Shown in pieces: positions 1-8,037 of a DNA stretch of 64,000 nt (positions are counted from its first letter, which is position 1; each line of letters starts with the position of its first letter). Origin of the DNA: JBELHR01 sp042091275 (GTDB lineage Bacteria > Bacteroidota > Bacteroidia > Flavobacteriales > Flavobacteriaceae); the NCBI GenBank assembly GCA_042091275.1, contig JBELHR010000009.1:7783-71782 (forward strand), given 5' to 3'. The notes beneath the pieces are model-generated. The model had not been told where the DNA came from. It ran no database searches and saw only the letters and a list, made by a program, of their open reading frames with translations. Made by a program: the position numbers and the translations under genes.

Positions 1-723
1 GCTAAAGTCTTTTTTTAAGGTCTTGTCGTCTCCATCGATAATCACCAAGCCTAGATCCGAGAAAAGTGCATTTACCAAAAAACGCATGGCCTGGGCTAGA
101 TTATCGTGTTCCAAATAAGTTTTGCTAAAGAGGTCTAACAGGTATTCCGCCTTGTCGCTATCTCCTAATAACTCTCGAAACGATTCCAATACCACTTCCA
201 TATCGCTCAGATCAAGATGTCCCACAGCAGGGCCTGTTTCCTGATTCCATTGCAATTTGTGTCCTTTAAAATTAAAAAATCTGATTTCGTCCAAATCGTG
301 ATCCTCACTGGCCATCCAATAAACGGGAACGAAATTATATTCTGGATAAGATCTCTTAAGCTCTTCGCAAAGTTTTACGGCATTGATAATTTTATACCAA
401 AAATATAAAGGTCCAGTAAAAATATTGAGCTGATGTCCCGTGGTGATACAAAAGGTATTCTCTTGTCTCAAGGATTTTAAATTCTCTCGTACCTCTTTAC
501 TTGTATCTACTTTTTTGTATTGCTCCTCGAGAGCATTTGATAGACTTTGACGCTGAGCAAGACTGTAATTTGCCCCCTTCTCAGAAATTTGTTCTTTAAA
601 ACTCTCCAAGTTTGGAAAGCGATTATAATAAGTGCTTAATTCTGGCTTTTTAGCGACATAATCTTTTATTATTGCCGAAAAATAGTCGGTTTTAGCTATA
701 GGAACTCTAAGGGCATTGCTCAT
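1..723 (-). CDS. bshC: Bacillithiol synthase BshC, N-terminal part
   Basis: The first 241 codons are present and the gene runs off the left edge of the window. BshC adds cysteine to glucosaminyl-malate in the last step of bacillithiol synthesis, in the cytoplasm. The family is recognised from the nucleotide-binding stretch TTGHQLNIFTGPLYFWYK near residues 92-109, followed by PVYWMASEDHDLDE and by the later LGLVIIDGDD. The start is the ATG at 723, since translation from there gives MSNALRVPIAKTDYF, a typical BshC beginning. The gene lies 47 bp downstream of ftsY on the same strand. A weak -7-like TATCTTTA occurs in that gap, so it may have its own promoter or be read through from ftsY. Identity is confident; the missing C-terminal half cannot be judged. 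Confidence 0.9.
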   Translation of the reverse strand, partial: MSNALRVPIAKTDYFSAIIKDYVAKKPELSTYYNRFPNLESFKEQISEKGANYSLAQRQSLSNALEEQYKKVDTSKEVRENLKSLRQENTFCITTGHQLNIFTGPLYFWYKIINAVKLCEELKRSYPEYNFVPVYWMASEDHDLDEIRFFNFKGHKLQWNQETGPAVGHLDLSDMEVVLESFRELLGDSDKAEYLLDLFSKTYLEHDNLAQAMRFLVNALFSDLGLVIIDGDDKTLKKDFS

Positions 724-770
724 TAAAAATAATCTTCTTTATTAGGCTGCCTAAAGATACTATTTTAGAA

Positions 771-1730
771 TTATTCTTTCTTAAAGAAGGAGTCTACAAA
801 CTCATTTTTAAGAAAAACTTGTAAGTCTTCGATGCCTTCTCCTACTCCAATATACTTTACTGGAATCTGAAATTGATCTGAAATACCGATTACCACACCG
901 CCTTTTGCAGTTCCATCCAATTTGGTAACCGCTAGAGAAGTAACCTCTGTTGCCTTGGTGAATTGTTTTGCTTGTTCAAAGGCATTCTGTCCTGTCGATC
1001 CATCCAATACCAGCATCACATCATGGGGAGAATCCGCCACAACTTTTTGCATAACGCGTTTTATTTTAGTCAATTCGTTCATCAAATTCACTTTATTGTG
1101 AAGACGACCAGCGGTATCTATAATAACCACATCTGCATTCTGAGCAACAGCGGACTGCAAGGTGTCAAAAGCGACAGAAGCAGGATCTGAACCCATCTCT
1201 TGGCGAACGATAGGAACTTGAACGCGATCTGCCCAAACTTGAAGTTGATCTATAGCCGCAGCCCTAAAGGTATCTCCAGCTCCCAAGACAACAGAAAGTC
1301 CTTTGGACTTGAATTGGGCAGCTAATTTTCCAATTGTAGTAGTTTTTCCGACACCATTAACTCCTACAACCATTATTACATAAGGAGACTTGTCTTTAGG
1401 TATAGCAAAATCCGAGACCTCCTCCGTATTTGTCTCTGCGAGCAAACCAGTGATCTCTGATCTCAAAATTTCATTCAATTCGGCTGTTCCGAGGTATTTA
1501 TCCTCACTGACGCGCTTTTCAATACGATCGATAATCTTTAGAGTAGTATTCACTCCAACATCAGAACTGATAAGTACTTCCTCCAATTCATCCAAAACCT
1601 CATCGTCAACTTTAGACTTTCCAGCGACTGCTTTAGATAGTTTATTAAAAAAAGAAGTTTTGGATTGCTCCAATCCTTTGTCTAAGGATTCCTTTTTCTT
1701 TGAAGAGAACATATTTCCGAAAATACCCAT
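771..1730 (-). CDS. ftsY: Signal recognition particle receptor FtsY
   Basis: This is the SRP receptor GTPase, which docks ribosome-SRP complexes at the membrane so that membrane proteins are inserted during translation. At 319 residues it has the short form: a small acidic/basic N-terminal region without the long A domain, then the NG domain. The GTPase motifs are clear: GVNGVGKTTTIGKLA (G1), the DTFRAAAIDQL motif, DTAGRLHNK (G3), TKLDGTAKGG (G4) and GVGEGIEDL near the end. The start MGIFGNMFSSKK gives a family-typical beginning. It follows the ribosomal protein operon on the minus strand after a strong terminator, so it probably has its own transcription start in 1731-1756. bshC lies downstream. 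Confidence 0.97.
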   Translation of the reverse strand: MGIFGNMFSSKKKESLDKGLEQSKTSFFNKLSKAVAGKSKVDDEVLDELEEVLISSDVGVNTTLKIIDRIEKRVSEDKYLGTAELNEILRSEITGLLAETNTEEVSDFAIPKDKSPYVIMVVGVNGVGKTTTIGKLAAQFKSKGLSVVLGAGDTFRAAAIDQLQVWADRVQVPIVRQEMGSDPASVAFDTLQSAVAQNADVVIIDTAGRLHNKVNLMNELTKIKRVMQKVVADSPHDVMLVLDGSTGQNAFEQAKQFTKATEVTSLAVTKLDGTAKGGVVIGISDQFQIPVKYIGVGEGIEDLQVFLKNEFVDSFFKKE

Positions 1731-1756
1731 GAATATAATTTTAAGAGTAAAATTAA

Positions 1757-1790
1757 ATAAAAAAAGCTACTCTCATAACGAAAGTAGCTC
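1757..1790 (-). terminator. Rho-independent terminator after rpmB-rpmG-DUF4295
   Basis: The arms AGCTACTCTC (1765-1774) and GAAAGTAGCT (1780-1789) pair over 10 bp with one G-U pair. On the minus strand the hairpin is followed by seven T (1758-1764). It lies just after the DUF4295 stop and before ftsY. Confidence 0.85.
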
Positions 1791-1814
1791 TATGTGCTTA
1801 ATAAGAGAAGTAAA

Positions 1815-1967
1815 TTACTTCTTCTTAAAATAATCTTTTACTAAAGAAGGGTCCATGATAGACTCAGCAAAAGTATAAGCCCCAGTTTTAGGAGACTTTA
1901 CCATTTTGATTGCTTTTGATAATCTTTTAGAACCTGATTGTAACGTTGCTACTGATTTCTTTGCCAT
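1815..1967 (-). CDS. DUF4295 family protein, ribosome-associated
   Basis: A 50-residue basic protein beginning MAKKSVATLQSGSKRLSKAI and ending in DYFKKK. These features match DUF4295, a small family largely confined to Bacteroidota and consistently found beside the L33 and L28 genes. Its position 8 bp after rpmG, in the same operon and before a strong terminator, suggests that it works with the ribosome. Its lysine richness agrees with RNA binding, but its biochemical role is not known to me. The start ATG at 1967 is the only sensible one for this frame. Confidence 0.88.
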   Translation of the reverse strand: MAKKSVATLQSGSKRLSKAIKMVKSPKTGAYTFAESIMDPSLVKDYFKKK

Positions 1968-1975
1968 GACCTAAA

Positions 1976-2158
1976 TTATTTAATTTCTTTATGAACTGTC
2001 ATCTTCTTCAAAATCGGGTTGAATTTCTTCAACTCTAATCTATCCGGAGTGTTTTTCTTATTTTTTGTTGTAATATATCTAGAAGTTCCTGGCTTCCCTG
2101 ATGCTTTGTGTTCGGTACATTCCATGATTACCTGAACTCTATTTCCTTTTTTTGCCAT
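1976..2158 (-). CDS. rpmG: 50S ribosomal protein L33
   Basis: L33 of the large ribosomal subunit, 60 residues. The family pattern is visible: RVQVIMECTEHK, then SRYITTKNKKNTPDRLELKK, then the C-terminal NPILKKMTVHKEIK. Only one cysteine remains (residue 14), so this is the zinc-independent form of L33 lacking the four-cysteine ribbon. It sits between rpmB and the DUF4295 gene, 26 bp after rpmB, and is transcribed with them on the minus strand. Confidence 0.97.
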   Translation of the reverse strand: MAKKGNRVQVIMECTEHKASGKPGTSRYITTKNKKNTPDRLELKKFNPILKKMTVHKEIK

Positions 2159-2184
2159 CTCGTGCTATTTAATTTATCGACAAA

Positions 2185-2424
2185 TTATTTTTTCAAAAAC
2201 CCTTTTTCTCTAGCTTCTTTGATTACAGCTGAAATACCTTTCTTATTGATATTTTTTAAAGCTGATGCAGAAACTTTTAGAGTCACCCACTTATCCTCTT
2301 CTGGAATATAAAAACGCTTAGTCATCAAGTTAGCGTTAAATTTTCTCTTAGTTCTATTCAAGGCATGAGAAACATTATTTCCCACCATTGCTTTCTTTCC
2401 TGTTAGTTCACAAATTCTAGACAT
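2185..2424 (-). CDS. rpmB: 50S ribosomal protein L28
   Basis: L28 of the large ribosomal subunit, 79 residues. It begins MSRICELTGKKAMVGNNVSH, continues with the NRTKRKFNANL motif and carries the usual C-terminal basic helix. It has a single cysteine, so it is also of the zinc-free type, in line with the L33 in the same operon. It is the first gene of a three-gene operon that ends at the terminator at 1757-1790. Confidence 0.97.
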   Translation of the reverse strand: MSRICELTGKKAMVGNNVSHALNRTKRKFNANLMTKRFYIPEEDKWVTLKVSASALKNINKKGISAVIKEAREKGFLKK

Positions 2425-2463
2425 CTCTACCAGTATTTATTATTGTTATTTCAAAACGAGGTG

Positions 2464-2495
2464 CAAATTAACGAATTTTAATACAAATACACAAA
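2464..2495 (-). promoter_or_regulatory. Probable rpmB operon promoter
   Basis: On the minus strand a TTTG (complement of 2492-2495) is followed after 20 bp by TTAATTTG (complement of 2464-2471). This differs by one base from the Bacteroidota -7 motif TAnnTTTG, and the spacing fits the known 17-23 bp. It lies about 40 bp before the rpmB start. Confidence 0.45.
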
Positions 2496-2498
2496 CAA

Positions 2499-3755
2499 TT
2501 AACATCCGTTTTTAACAATTTCTCTCTTGAGTAATTCAAGTGCCTTATTAGAAGCTCTTTGTATCACTTTTTCACGAGGCTGACCAAAGCTATATCTTTC
2601 AGACACGACCCCGTATTTACTTGCAACAGCAATATAAACCACCCCCAAAGACTCCTCTGTGTCATCCAAAGTGGGGCCTGCATTTCCCGTGGTGGAAATT
2701 GCGTAATCTGTCTCGTATTTTGCTCTCATATTTTGAGCCATTGCTTCAGCTACCGCTGAACTGACCACCGTATTCTTCTCAATGAGCTCTTTTGAGAGTC
2801 CCAATTGGCTTTGTTTCACCTCAGCTTGATAGGCTACCAACCCAGCTTTAAAATACCCAGAAGCACCAGGGACGGCTGTAATCATTTTAGCTATATTCCC
2901 ACCAGTACAGCTCTCAGCCAAAGCTAAATTTTGTTTGGAAGCCTTCAATAAATTACCTACCTGAACCTCTAAGGTTTCTGACTCGTCGTATCCAACGATA
3001 TATTCCGAGATGTATTCCTCTAACTTTTCTATTTCCAAAGCCAACTCTCTATCGAGAACAGACTTATCTTGACCTGTTGCAGTCAACCTCAATTTTAAAC
3101 TTCCATAGTCTGGTAAATAGGCCAAATCTATATGTTCAGGCAAGGCATCTTCCCAAGGCTCTACTCGTTCTGCAACTCTGCTCTCCCCTATTCCATAAGT
3201 TAAAATATTTCTGTGGCGAATGACCGGTAGGTCAAAACTCCTTTCTACTCTAGGTAAAATAGCGTGCTCCATCAACTGTCGCATCTCGTAAGGCACACCG
3301 GGAAGAGATACAATTGCTTTGCGATTCTCATCAAAATCAAACCACATTCCCGGAGCAGTACCCCAATGGTTAGTTATTACCTCTGCTCGCTTAGGCAAAA
3401 GCGCCTGTCCTTCGTTCAATCGAGTAAAAGGATAATTCCATTTTTGAAAAAGAGCTTTTACATGATCCATTACCTCTTCTCTTTCCTCGAGTTGATCTCC
3501 AAAAAAATCCGCGAGAGTCTTTTTGGTTATATCGTCTTTTGTAGGACCGAGGCCCCCAGTAATTAAAATCAAATCCGCACGTGTACTAACTTCTTCTAAA
3601 GTATTCAATATGGCATCTCTTCGGTCTGCTATGGAGTGAATTCTATCTATTCTAAGGCCAATCTTGTTGAGTTCAGCGGCCATCCATTGAGAATTTGTAT
3701 CTGCAATTTGACCGATTAAAATCTCATCGCCAATAGTTATAATTTCTGCTGTCAT
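2499..3755 (-). CDS. cinA: CinA family protein (competence/damage-inducible protein A, NMN deamidase)
   Basis: This is the two-domain CinA protein. The N-terminal molybdopterin-binding-like domain starts TAEIITIGDEILIGQ and has the TGGLGPTKDD motif; some homologues have ADP-ribose pyrophosphatase activity there. The C-terminal PncC-type domain (ALAESCTGG, VAYQAEVK, then TGNAGP) deamidates nicotinamide mononucleotide for pyridine nucleotide recycling. I place the start at 3755 (MTAEIITIGDE, 418 residues). The more upstream ATG at 3782 lies inside a clear -7 promoter motif and would add nine unconserved residues. It is downstream of dinB on the same strand but has its own promoter in the gap. 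In some bacteria the gene is linked to competence or recA; nothing here shows that. Confidence 0.95.
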   Translation of the reverse strand: MTAEIITIGDEILIGQIADTNSQWMAAELNKIGLRIDRIHSIADRRDAILNTLEEVSTRADLILITGGLGPTKDDITKKTLADFFGDQLEEREEVMDHVKALFQKWNYPFTRLNEGQALLPKRAEVITNHWGTAPGMWFDFDENRKAIVSLPGVPYEMRQLMEHAILPRVERSFDLPVIRHRNILTYGIGESRVAERVEPWEDALPEHIDLAYLPDYGSLKLRLTATGQDKSVLDRELALEIEKLEEYISEYIVGYDESETLEVQVGNLLKASKQNLALAESCTGGNIAKMITAVPGASGYFKAGLVAYQAEVKQSQLGLSKELIEKNTVVSSAVAEAMAQNMRAKYETDYAISTTGNAGPTLDDTEESLGVVYIAVASKYGVVSERYSFGQPREKVIQRASNKALELLKREIVKNGC

Positions 3756-3779
3756 GCAAAAGGTGTTTTTAGTTAGAAC

Positions 3780-3787
3780 CAAAGGTA
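3780..3787 (-). promoter_or_regulatory. -7 promoter element of cinA
   Basis: The minus strand reads TACCTTTG, an exact TAnnTTTG match. It lies 24 bp before the ATG at 3755 and just after the dinB stop. It argues for separate transcription of cinA and for the downstream start codon. Confidence 0.6.
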
Positions 3788-3795
3788 AAACTATT

Positions 3796-5007
3796 TTAAG
3801 AACGACGGTTAGCTAGAAGCGGTGGAGGCTCACCATTAAAGGGGTTCGATCGACCGATTGTACGTGCACCCATAGTCGAAGCCCTCACTACAGCGCGATC
3901 TCCATAACGCTCTCTCAAATGATCCATAGCCTGATAAAGTTTTGTTAATTCGGGTTTTTCATCAAATAAATTAATCTGATAGCCCCCTTGAACGAGATGA
4001 GAAAATCGCAAACCGACCAATCGAACCAAAACTCTTCTCTGGTATAATTTCCTATACAAATCTAAAACCACTGGAAGTATCAAATGATCTGCGGCTCCAT
4101 AAGGTATCTTTCGCTGCATCGTATAGGTCTGAAAATCCGAATATCTAATTTTAAGAGTTACACAGGAAGTTAGTTTATCTCCCCTTCTCAACTGAAAAAG
4201 TAGATTTTCCGTCATGGCAATAAGTATAGACTTTAACTTATCCACATCAATCGTATCTCTATCAAAGGTCCTTTCTGTGGAAATACTCTTGCGCTCCCGA
4301 TACTGAACTACAGGGCTCTTGTCCACTCCTTGGGCTTTTTTCCAAATAGCAATACCATTTTTACCAAAAACTTGACGCATCATCTCCAAGGGCATCTCCT
4401 GTAAAGTCTTTATTCTCTTTACCCCCAAGTCACAAAGAGACTTGTAAGTCTGCTCTCCAACCATAGGTATTTTGCGCACAGATAGCGGAGCTAAAAAAGG
4501 TTTTTCCAATCCTTGCTGTATGCGAATTTGATTGTCGGGCTTGGCCTCCCCTGTGGCAATCTTAGAAACCGTTTTGTTTGCAGAAAGACCAAAAGATATC
4601 GGTAAACCAGTCTCTCGAGTAACTTTAGCTCGCAACTCAGAGGCCAACTGATAACAGCCAAAAAAACGATCCATACCGGTGAGATCTATATAAAACTCGT
4701 CGATGGAACTCTTTTCGTAAAGAGGTACACTGGATTTGATAACCTCCGTCACCAAATTAGAATATTTAGAATAAATTCCAGAATTGCCCCTCAAGATAAC
4801 TGCTTCAGGACAAAGCTGCTTAGCCAATCGCATCGGCATGGCAGAATGTACTCCAAATTTTCTAGCCTCATAACTACAAGAAGCCACAACTCCTCGATCC
4901 GAAACTCCACCAATGAGAACCGGTCTATTGTTTAATCGACTATCTATTAAACGCTCACAAGACACAAAAAAAGTATCCAAATCCATATGTATTATCGATC
5001 GATCCAT
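3796..5007 (-). CDS. dinB: Y-family DNA polymerase IV (DinB)
   Basis: A translesion DNA polymerase of the DinB family, 403 residues. Metal-binding catalytic residues are intact: D9 in HMDLDTFF and D103-E104 in SSIDEFYID. Palm, finger (YEARKFGVHSAMPM), thumb HhH (KIPMVGEQTYKSL) and little-finger regions follow. A QINLF pentapeptide near residue 350 matches the beta-clamp-binding consensus. Only 1 bp separates it from the preceding dnaE-like gene, so the two are co-transcribed. In classical ImuB-DnaE2 cassettes the Y-family partner is catalytically dead; here it keeps all acidic residues. The pair faces a divergent LexA-like repressor, which suggests damage-induced expression (inference). Confidence 0.95.
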   Translation of the reverse strand: MDRSIIHMDLDTFFVSCERLIDSRLNNRPVLIGGVSDRGVVASCSYEARKFGVHSAMPMRLAKQLCPEAVILRGNSGIYSKYSNLVTEVIKSSVPLYEKSSIDEFYIDLTGMDRFFGCYQLASELRAKVTRETGLPISFGLSANKTVSKIATGEAKPDNQIRIQQGLEKPFLAPLSVRKIPMVGEQTYKSLCDLGVKRIKTLQEMPLEMMRQVFGKNGIAIWKKAQGVDKSPVVQYRERKSISTERTFDRDTIDVDKLKSILIAMTENLLFQLRRGDKLTSCVTLKIRYSDFQTYTMQRKIPYGAADHLILPVVLDLYRKLYQRRVLVRLVGLRFSHLVQGGYQINLFDEKPELTKLYQAMDHLRERYGDRAVVRASTMGARTIGRSNPFNGEPPPLLANRRS

Positions 5008-5008
5008 A

Positions 5009-7975
5009 TCAAGAATATCTAGGGTCTGTTAACAAATCCATTTTTTCCATACGCATGACCTCTATACTATAGCAATCAAATTCGCAAACCACCTTTCCAT
5101 AAACCCTATACACCCCTCTCCCTCGGAAGGGGTACTGCTGGGCTTCGGAAGGAAAGTGAACCGTGTCGAAAAACTGCCCTGCTCCATCTAGAAAAGTTCC
5201 AAAATACATCAACTCTCCTTTTACCGTTTTGGTAGGCTTGGCGGTGACGTAATATCCATAAGCATCTATATACTCTCCTTCACAAAAAGAAAGATCTAAG
5301 GCCTGGTAAATGGTAGCTATCGGATCTTTTACCAAATCAAAGGGGTGATTCAAAGAAAAACCGAGATAAGTCAACTGATCAAAAGTTTCTTCTAATTTAG
5401 AAGACTCCAGATCTGGGAGTGTAAAATTATCTGGACTGGACTTAAAAAGAGAAGGGGGCTTAACCGCGGATAGTTCTTGTTTTTTTGTCTTGACATGTGC
5501 CTCCCACAAAAGACTTTGCTTGGACTGTTTTGTAAATCTAAAAGCACCTATTTTAATCAGTGTAAGCAACTGCTCCAAGCCTATATCCAAACGATCCAAA
5601 AAATCGTCAAAAGACACAAAGACTCCATTAATCCGTCGTTCCTGTAAAAGTAAACGAGCCGTTTTCTCTTCAAAATTCAATAAAAAAATCATCCCTAAAT
5701 AGACTTGTTTGCCCTTGAGAACCGTCTCCCAATCCGAATTATTTACACAGGGAGCGAGAATCTTTGCCCCTTGCATCTTAGCCTCGTGCAAGTAAATCTC
5801 TGCACGGTAAAATCCTCCACCATTATTTACGGTGGAAACCATATATTCGATCGGGTAGTAGGCTTTTAAAAAAAGACTTTGATAACTCTCCACTGCATAA
5901 GAAGCGGAATGTCCCTTGGCAAAAGCATAGCCTGCAAAACTCGCTATTTGCCTCCATATCTCTCGACTTAAATCCGCAGCGTAGCCTTTGGATTTGCAAT
6001 TTTCAAAAAAGCGTTGCTCCAATTTAGCAAACTCGTCTTTGGAACGCGACTTTCCAGACATTGCACGGCGCAGCATATCGGATTCTCCTAAACTCAAGCC
6101 CCCAAAATAATGCGCAACTTTAATCACATCCTCTTGGTATACCATCACCCCATAAGTCTCTGGCATTATTTCAGCTAAAATAGGATGAGCCTCTTTTCTC
6201 TTTTCTGGAAAACGAAAACGCTCTATATAAGTCCGCATCATTCCCGACTTGGAAACCCCGGGACGAATAACAGAACTCGCTGCCACCAAACCCAAGTAGT
6301 GATCCACACGCAATTTTTTTAAAAGCATACGCATCGCTGGAGATTCTACATAAAAACAACCTATAGCTTCTGCGTTCCTAAGGATATGCTTGATTCGCAA
6401 ATCTTTTTTAAACCGCTTTATATCGTGAATATCAAAAGGGAGAACCCCTTTATGACTTTTGCGAACCAAGGCAACGGTGTCCTTTATTTTACCGAGACCT
6501 CTCTGACTCAAAATATCAAATTTATAGAGACCTATATCCTCGGCAACTTGCATATCAAATTGTAAAGTAGGATAGCCTTTGGGCGGCATAAAAGTAGCTC
6601 CGTAAGCAGCTATAGATTTTTTAGCTATAACAATACCTCCGGCGTGAATCCCTAAATAGTTTGGAAACCCCTGTATATAACCGCTATAACGCAAAACCAG
6701 AGCGGAAAGATCATCACGAGGCGCCTGCCCCTTTGCCAAGCGATCTATATCTTGCTTGGGAAGACCAAAAACCTTAGACAATTCCCTTATGGCAGCTCGA
6801 TACTTAAAGGTGTTGTAAACCGCTATAAGAGCTGTGTTAGGAAATTGCTCAAAAATATAGCGCGTCACATCATCTCTATCCCTCCAAGAAAAATCCAAAT
6901 CAAAATCTGGAGGATTGGTCCTGTGTAAATTGATAAATCGCTCAAAATACAAATCGAGTTCAATAGGGTCAACATCGGTTATTCGCAATAGATAAGCGAC
7001 TAAACTATTAGCACCAGAGCCCCTTCCTACATAAAAATAGCCTCGGGACCTCGCGTACTTCAAAATCTTCCAATTGATTAGAAAATAAGACACGAATTGC
7101 TTTTGCCTAATAATTTTCAACTCTTTATCCAAACGCTTAAAAACTCGTTTTCCCACTCTAGGATAACGGTAACTAAGTCCAGAATAAGCCAAGTGTTTTA
7201 ACAAACGATAATCCAAAAACTCATCTCGAGTATAACTGGTCTGTGTTTGATTTTTGTGATTAGAAAAATCCACCTGATAGGCTGCTTGACTCAATATCTT
7301 TTGGGTATTGGCTAAAATCTGAGGATAAGCGGCAAAGAGCTGCTTTAAGTCCTCAATCGAATGTAAAGTATGGCAATTACTAGCCTGTTCCTCTACAGGG
7401 AGCTTACTCAACAACACATTCAAATCCACGGCCCTGAGTAGGCGGTGTATATTAAAATCCTTTTGCCCCCCAAAACTAAAGGGCTTCATAAAGACTAGCT
7501 TGTCAAAGGGTATCTCCCACTTTACAAAAGGAAGTTTAGAGAGGGTCTCCGGATACAAGCCGATGAATTCATGTGGCGCAAGATACTCTGCTTGCTCCTG
7601 TAATCGACCCTCTCTTTCTAAAACTTCCCAAGGATATATAACTCTGGTATCTTCTAAATTAGGTGCTTTTTTAGACAGCGGAAATCCCTCGCTATGCAAA
7701 AGCTCCGTCAAATAATTATTTATTTGCTCAAAGCCTTTATCACTCATCGCTAAAAGCACAAAAAAACGCTGTATCCCCTTTCTAAAATCTACCCCTAAAA
7801 CAGGTTTAACACCTTTTTCTGGTGCTAATCTCAAAAAATCCATACACGCAGACGTAGTATTAATATCGGTTAGTGCAGCCTGATTAAACCCGCCTTCTAC
7901 CAAGTCAGACAGGAGTTTTTCAACACTCATCGTACCATATCTAAGACTGTAATATGTATGGGTATTTAGATACAT
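5009..7975 (-). CDS. DNA polymerase III alpha subunit-like, second-copy (DnaE2/ImuC-like) type
   Basis: A C-family DNA polymerase of 988 residues, shorter than the usual 1150-1450 residues of a main replicative alpha subunit. The palm aspartates are present in PDFDLDF (D359 and D361), and the third probably in YKFDILSQRGLGKIKDT. The GRGSGANSLVAYLL motif and a C-terminal OB-like region are also visible. The N-terminal PHP domain has lost metal ligands: the usual HxH is NTH (residues 4-6) and the usual TDHG is TDIN (36-39). It is therefore probably not a proofreading phosphoesterase. Short length, worn PHP domain and tight coupling to dinB point to an inducible, error-prone polymerase rather than the main replicase. 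A TAGTTTTG promoter element lies 14 bp before the ATG. Confidence 0.85.
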   Translation of the reverse strand: MYLNTHTYYSLRYGTMSVEKLLSDLVEGGFNQAALTDINTTSACMDFLRLAPEKGVKPVLGVDFRKGIQRFFVLLAMSDKGFEQINNYLTELLHSEGFPLSKKAPNLEDTRVIYPWEVLEREGRLQEQAEYLAPHEFIGLYPETLSKLPFVKWEIPFDKLVFMKPFSFGGQKDFNIHRLLRAVDLNVLLSKLPVEEQASNCHTLHSIEDLKQLFAAYPQILANTQKILSQAAYQVDFSNHKNQTQTSYTRDEFLDYRLLKHLAYSGLSYRYPRVGKRVFKRLDKELKIIRQKQFVSYFLINWKILKYARSRGYFYVGRGSGANSLVAYLLRITDVDPIELDLYFERFINLHRTNPPDFDLDFSWRDRDDVTRYIFEQFPNTALIAVYNTFKYRAAIRELSKVFGLPKQDIDRLAKGQAPRDDLSALVLRYSGYIQGFPNYLGIHAGGIVIAKKSIAAYGATFMPPKGYPTLQFDMQVAEDIGLYKFDILSQRGLGKIKDTVALVRKSHKGVLPFDIHDIKRFKKDLRIKHILRNAEAIGCFYVESPAMRMLLKKLRVDHYLGLVAASSVIRPGVSKSGMMRTYIERFRFPEKRKEAHPILAEIMPETYGVMVYQEDVIKVAHYFGGLSLGESDMLRRAMSGKSRSKDEFAKLEQRFFENCKSKGYAADLSREIWRQIASFAGYAFAKGHSASYAVESYQSLFLKAYYPIEYMVSTVNNGGGFYRAEIYLHEAKMQGAKILAPCVNNSDWETVLKGKQVYLGMIFLLNFEEKTARLLLQERRINGVFVSFDDFLDRLDIGLEQLLTLIKIGAFRFTKQSKQSLLWEAHVKTKKQELSAVKPPSLFKSSPDNFTLPDLESSKLEETFDQLTYLGFSLNHPFDLVKDPIATIYQALDLSFCEGEYIDAYGYYVTAKPTKTVKGELMYFGTFLDGAGQFFDTVHFPSEAQQYPFRGRGVYRVYGKVVCEFDCYSIEVMRMEKMDLLTDPRYS

Positions 7976-7989
7976 TTTTATTTTTTTTA

Positions 7990-8030
7990 CAAAACTAACT
8001 ACAAATTGTAGTTATGTTTGCTTATATTTG
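7990..8030. promoter_or_regulatory. Divergent promoters with palindromic operator between dnaE-like and repressor genes
   Basis: Positions 7997-8013 form the palindrome AACTACAA-A-TTGTAGTT, with 8-bp arms around one central base. A further half-site TTGTAGT lies at 8028-8034. On the left, minus strand, TAGTTTTG (complement of 7990-7997) is a -7 motif for the dnaE-dinB pair and abuts the palindrome. On the right, TATATTTG (8023-8030) is a -7 motif for the repressor gene. A dimeric repressor bound here would block both promoters. I infer that the adjacent HTH/S24 protein binds here; no TTG element at ideal spacing is obvious. Confidence 0.7.
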
Positions 8031-8037
8031 TAGTATT

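Noticed and set aside
1390..1833. 147-codon open frame on the plus strand opposite ftsY
   Set aside because: It is a complement shadow of ftsY with Ser-rich, unconserved sequence and crosses the terminator at 1757-1790.
3756..3782. Upstream ATG extending cinA
   Set aside because: It overlaps the exact -7 motif TACCTTTG and adds residues not seen in CinA; the ATG at 3755 starts the conserved TAEIITIGDE.
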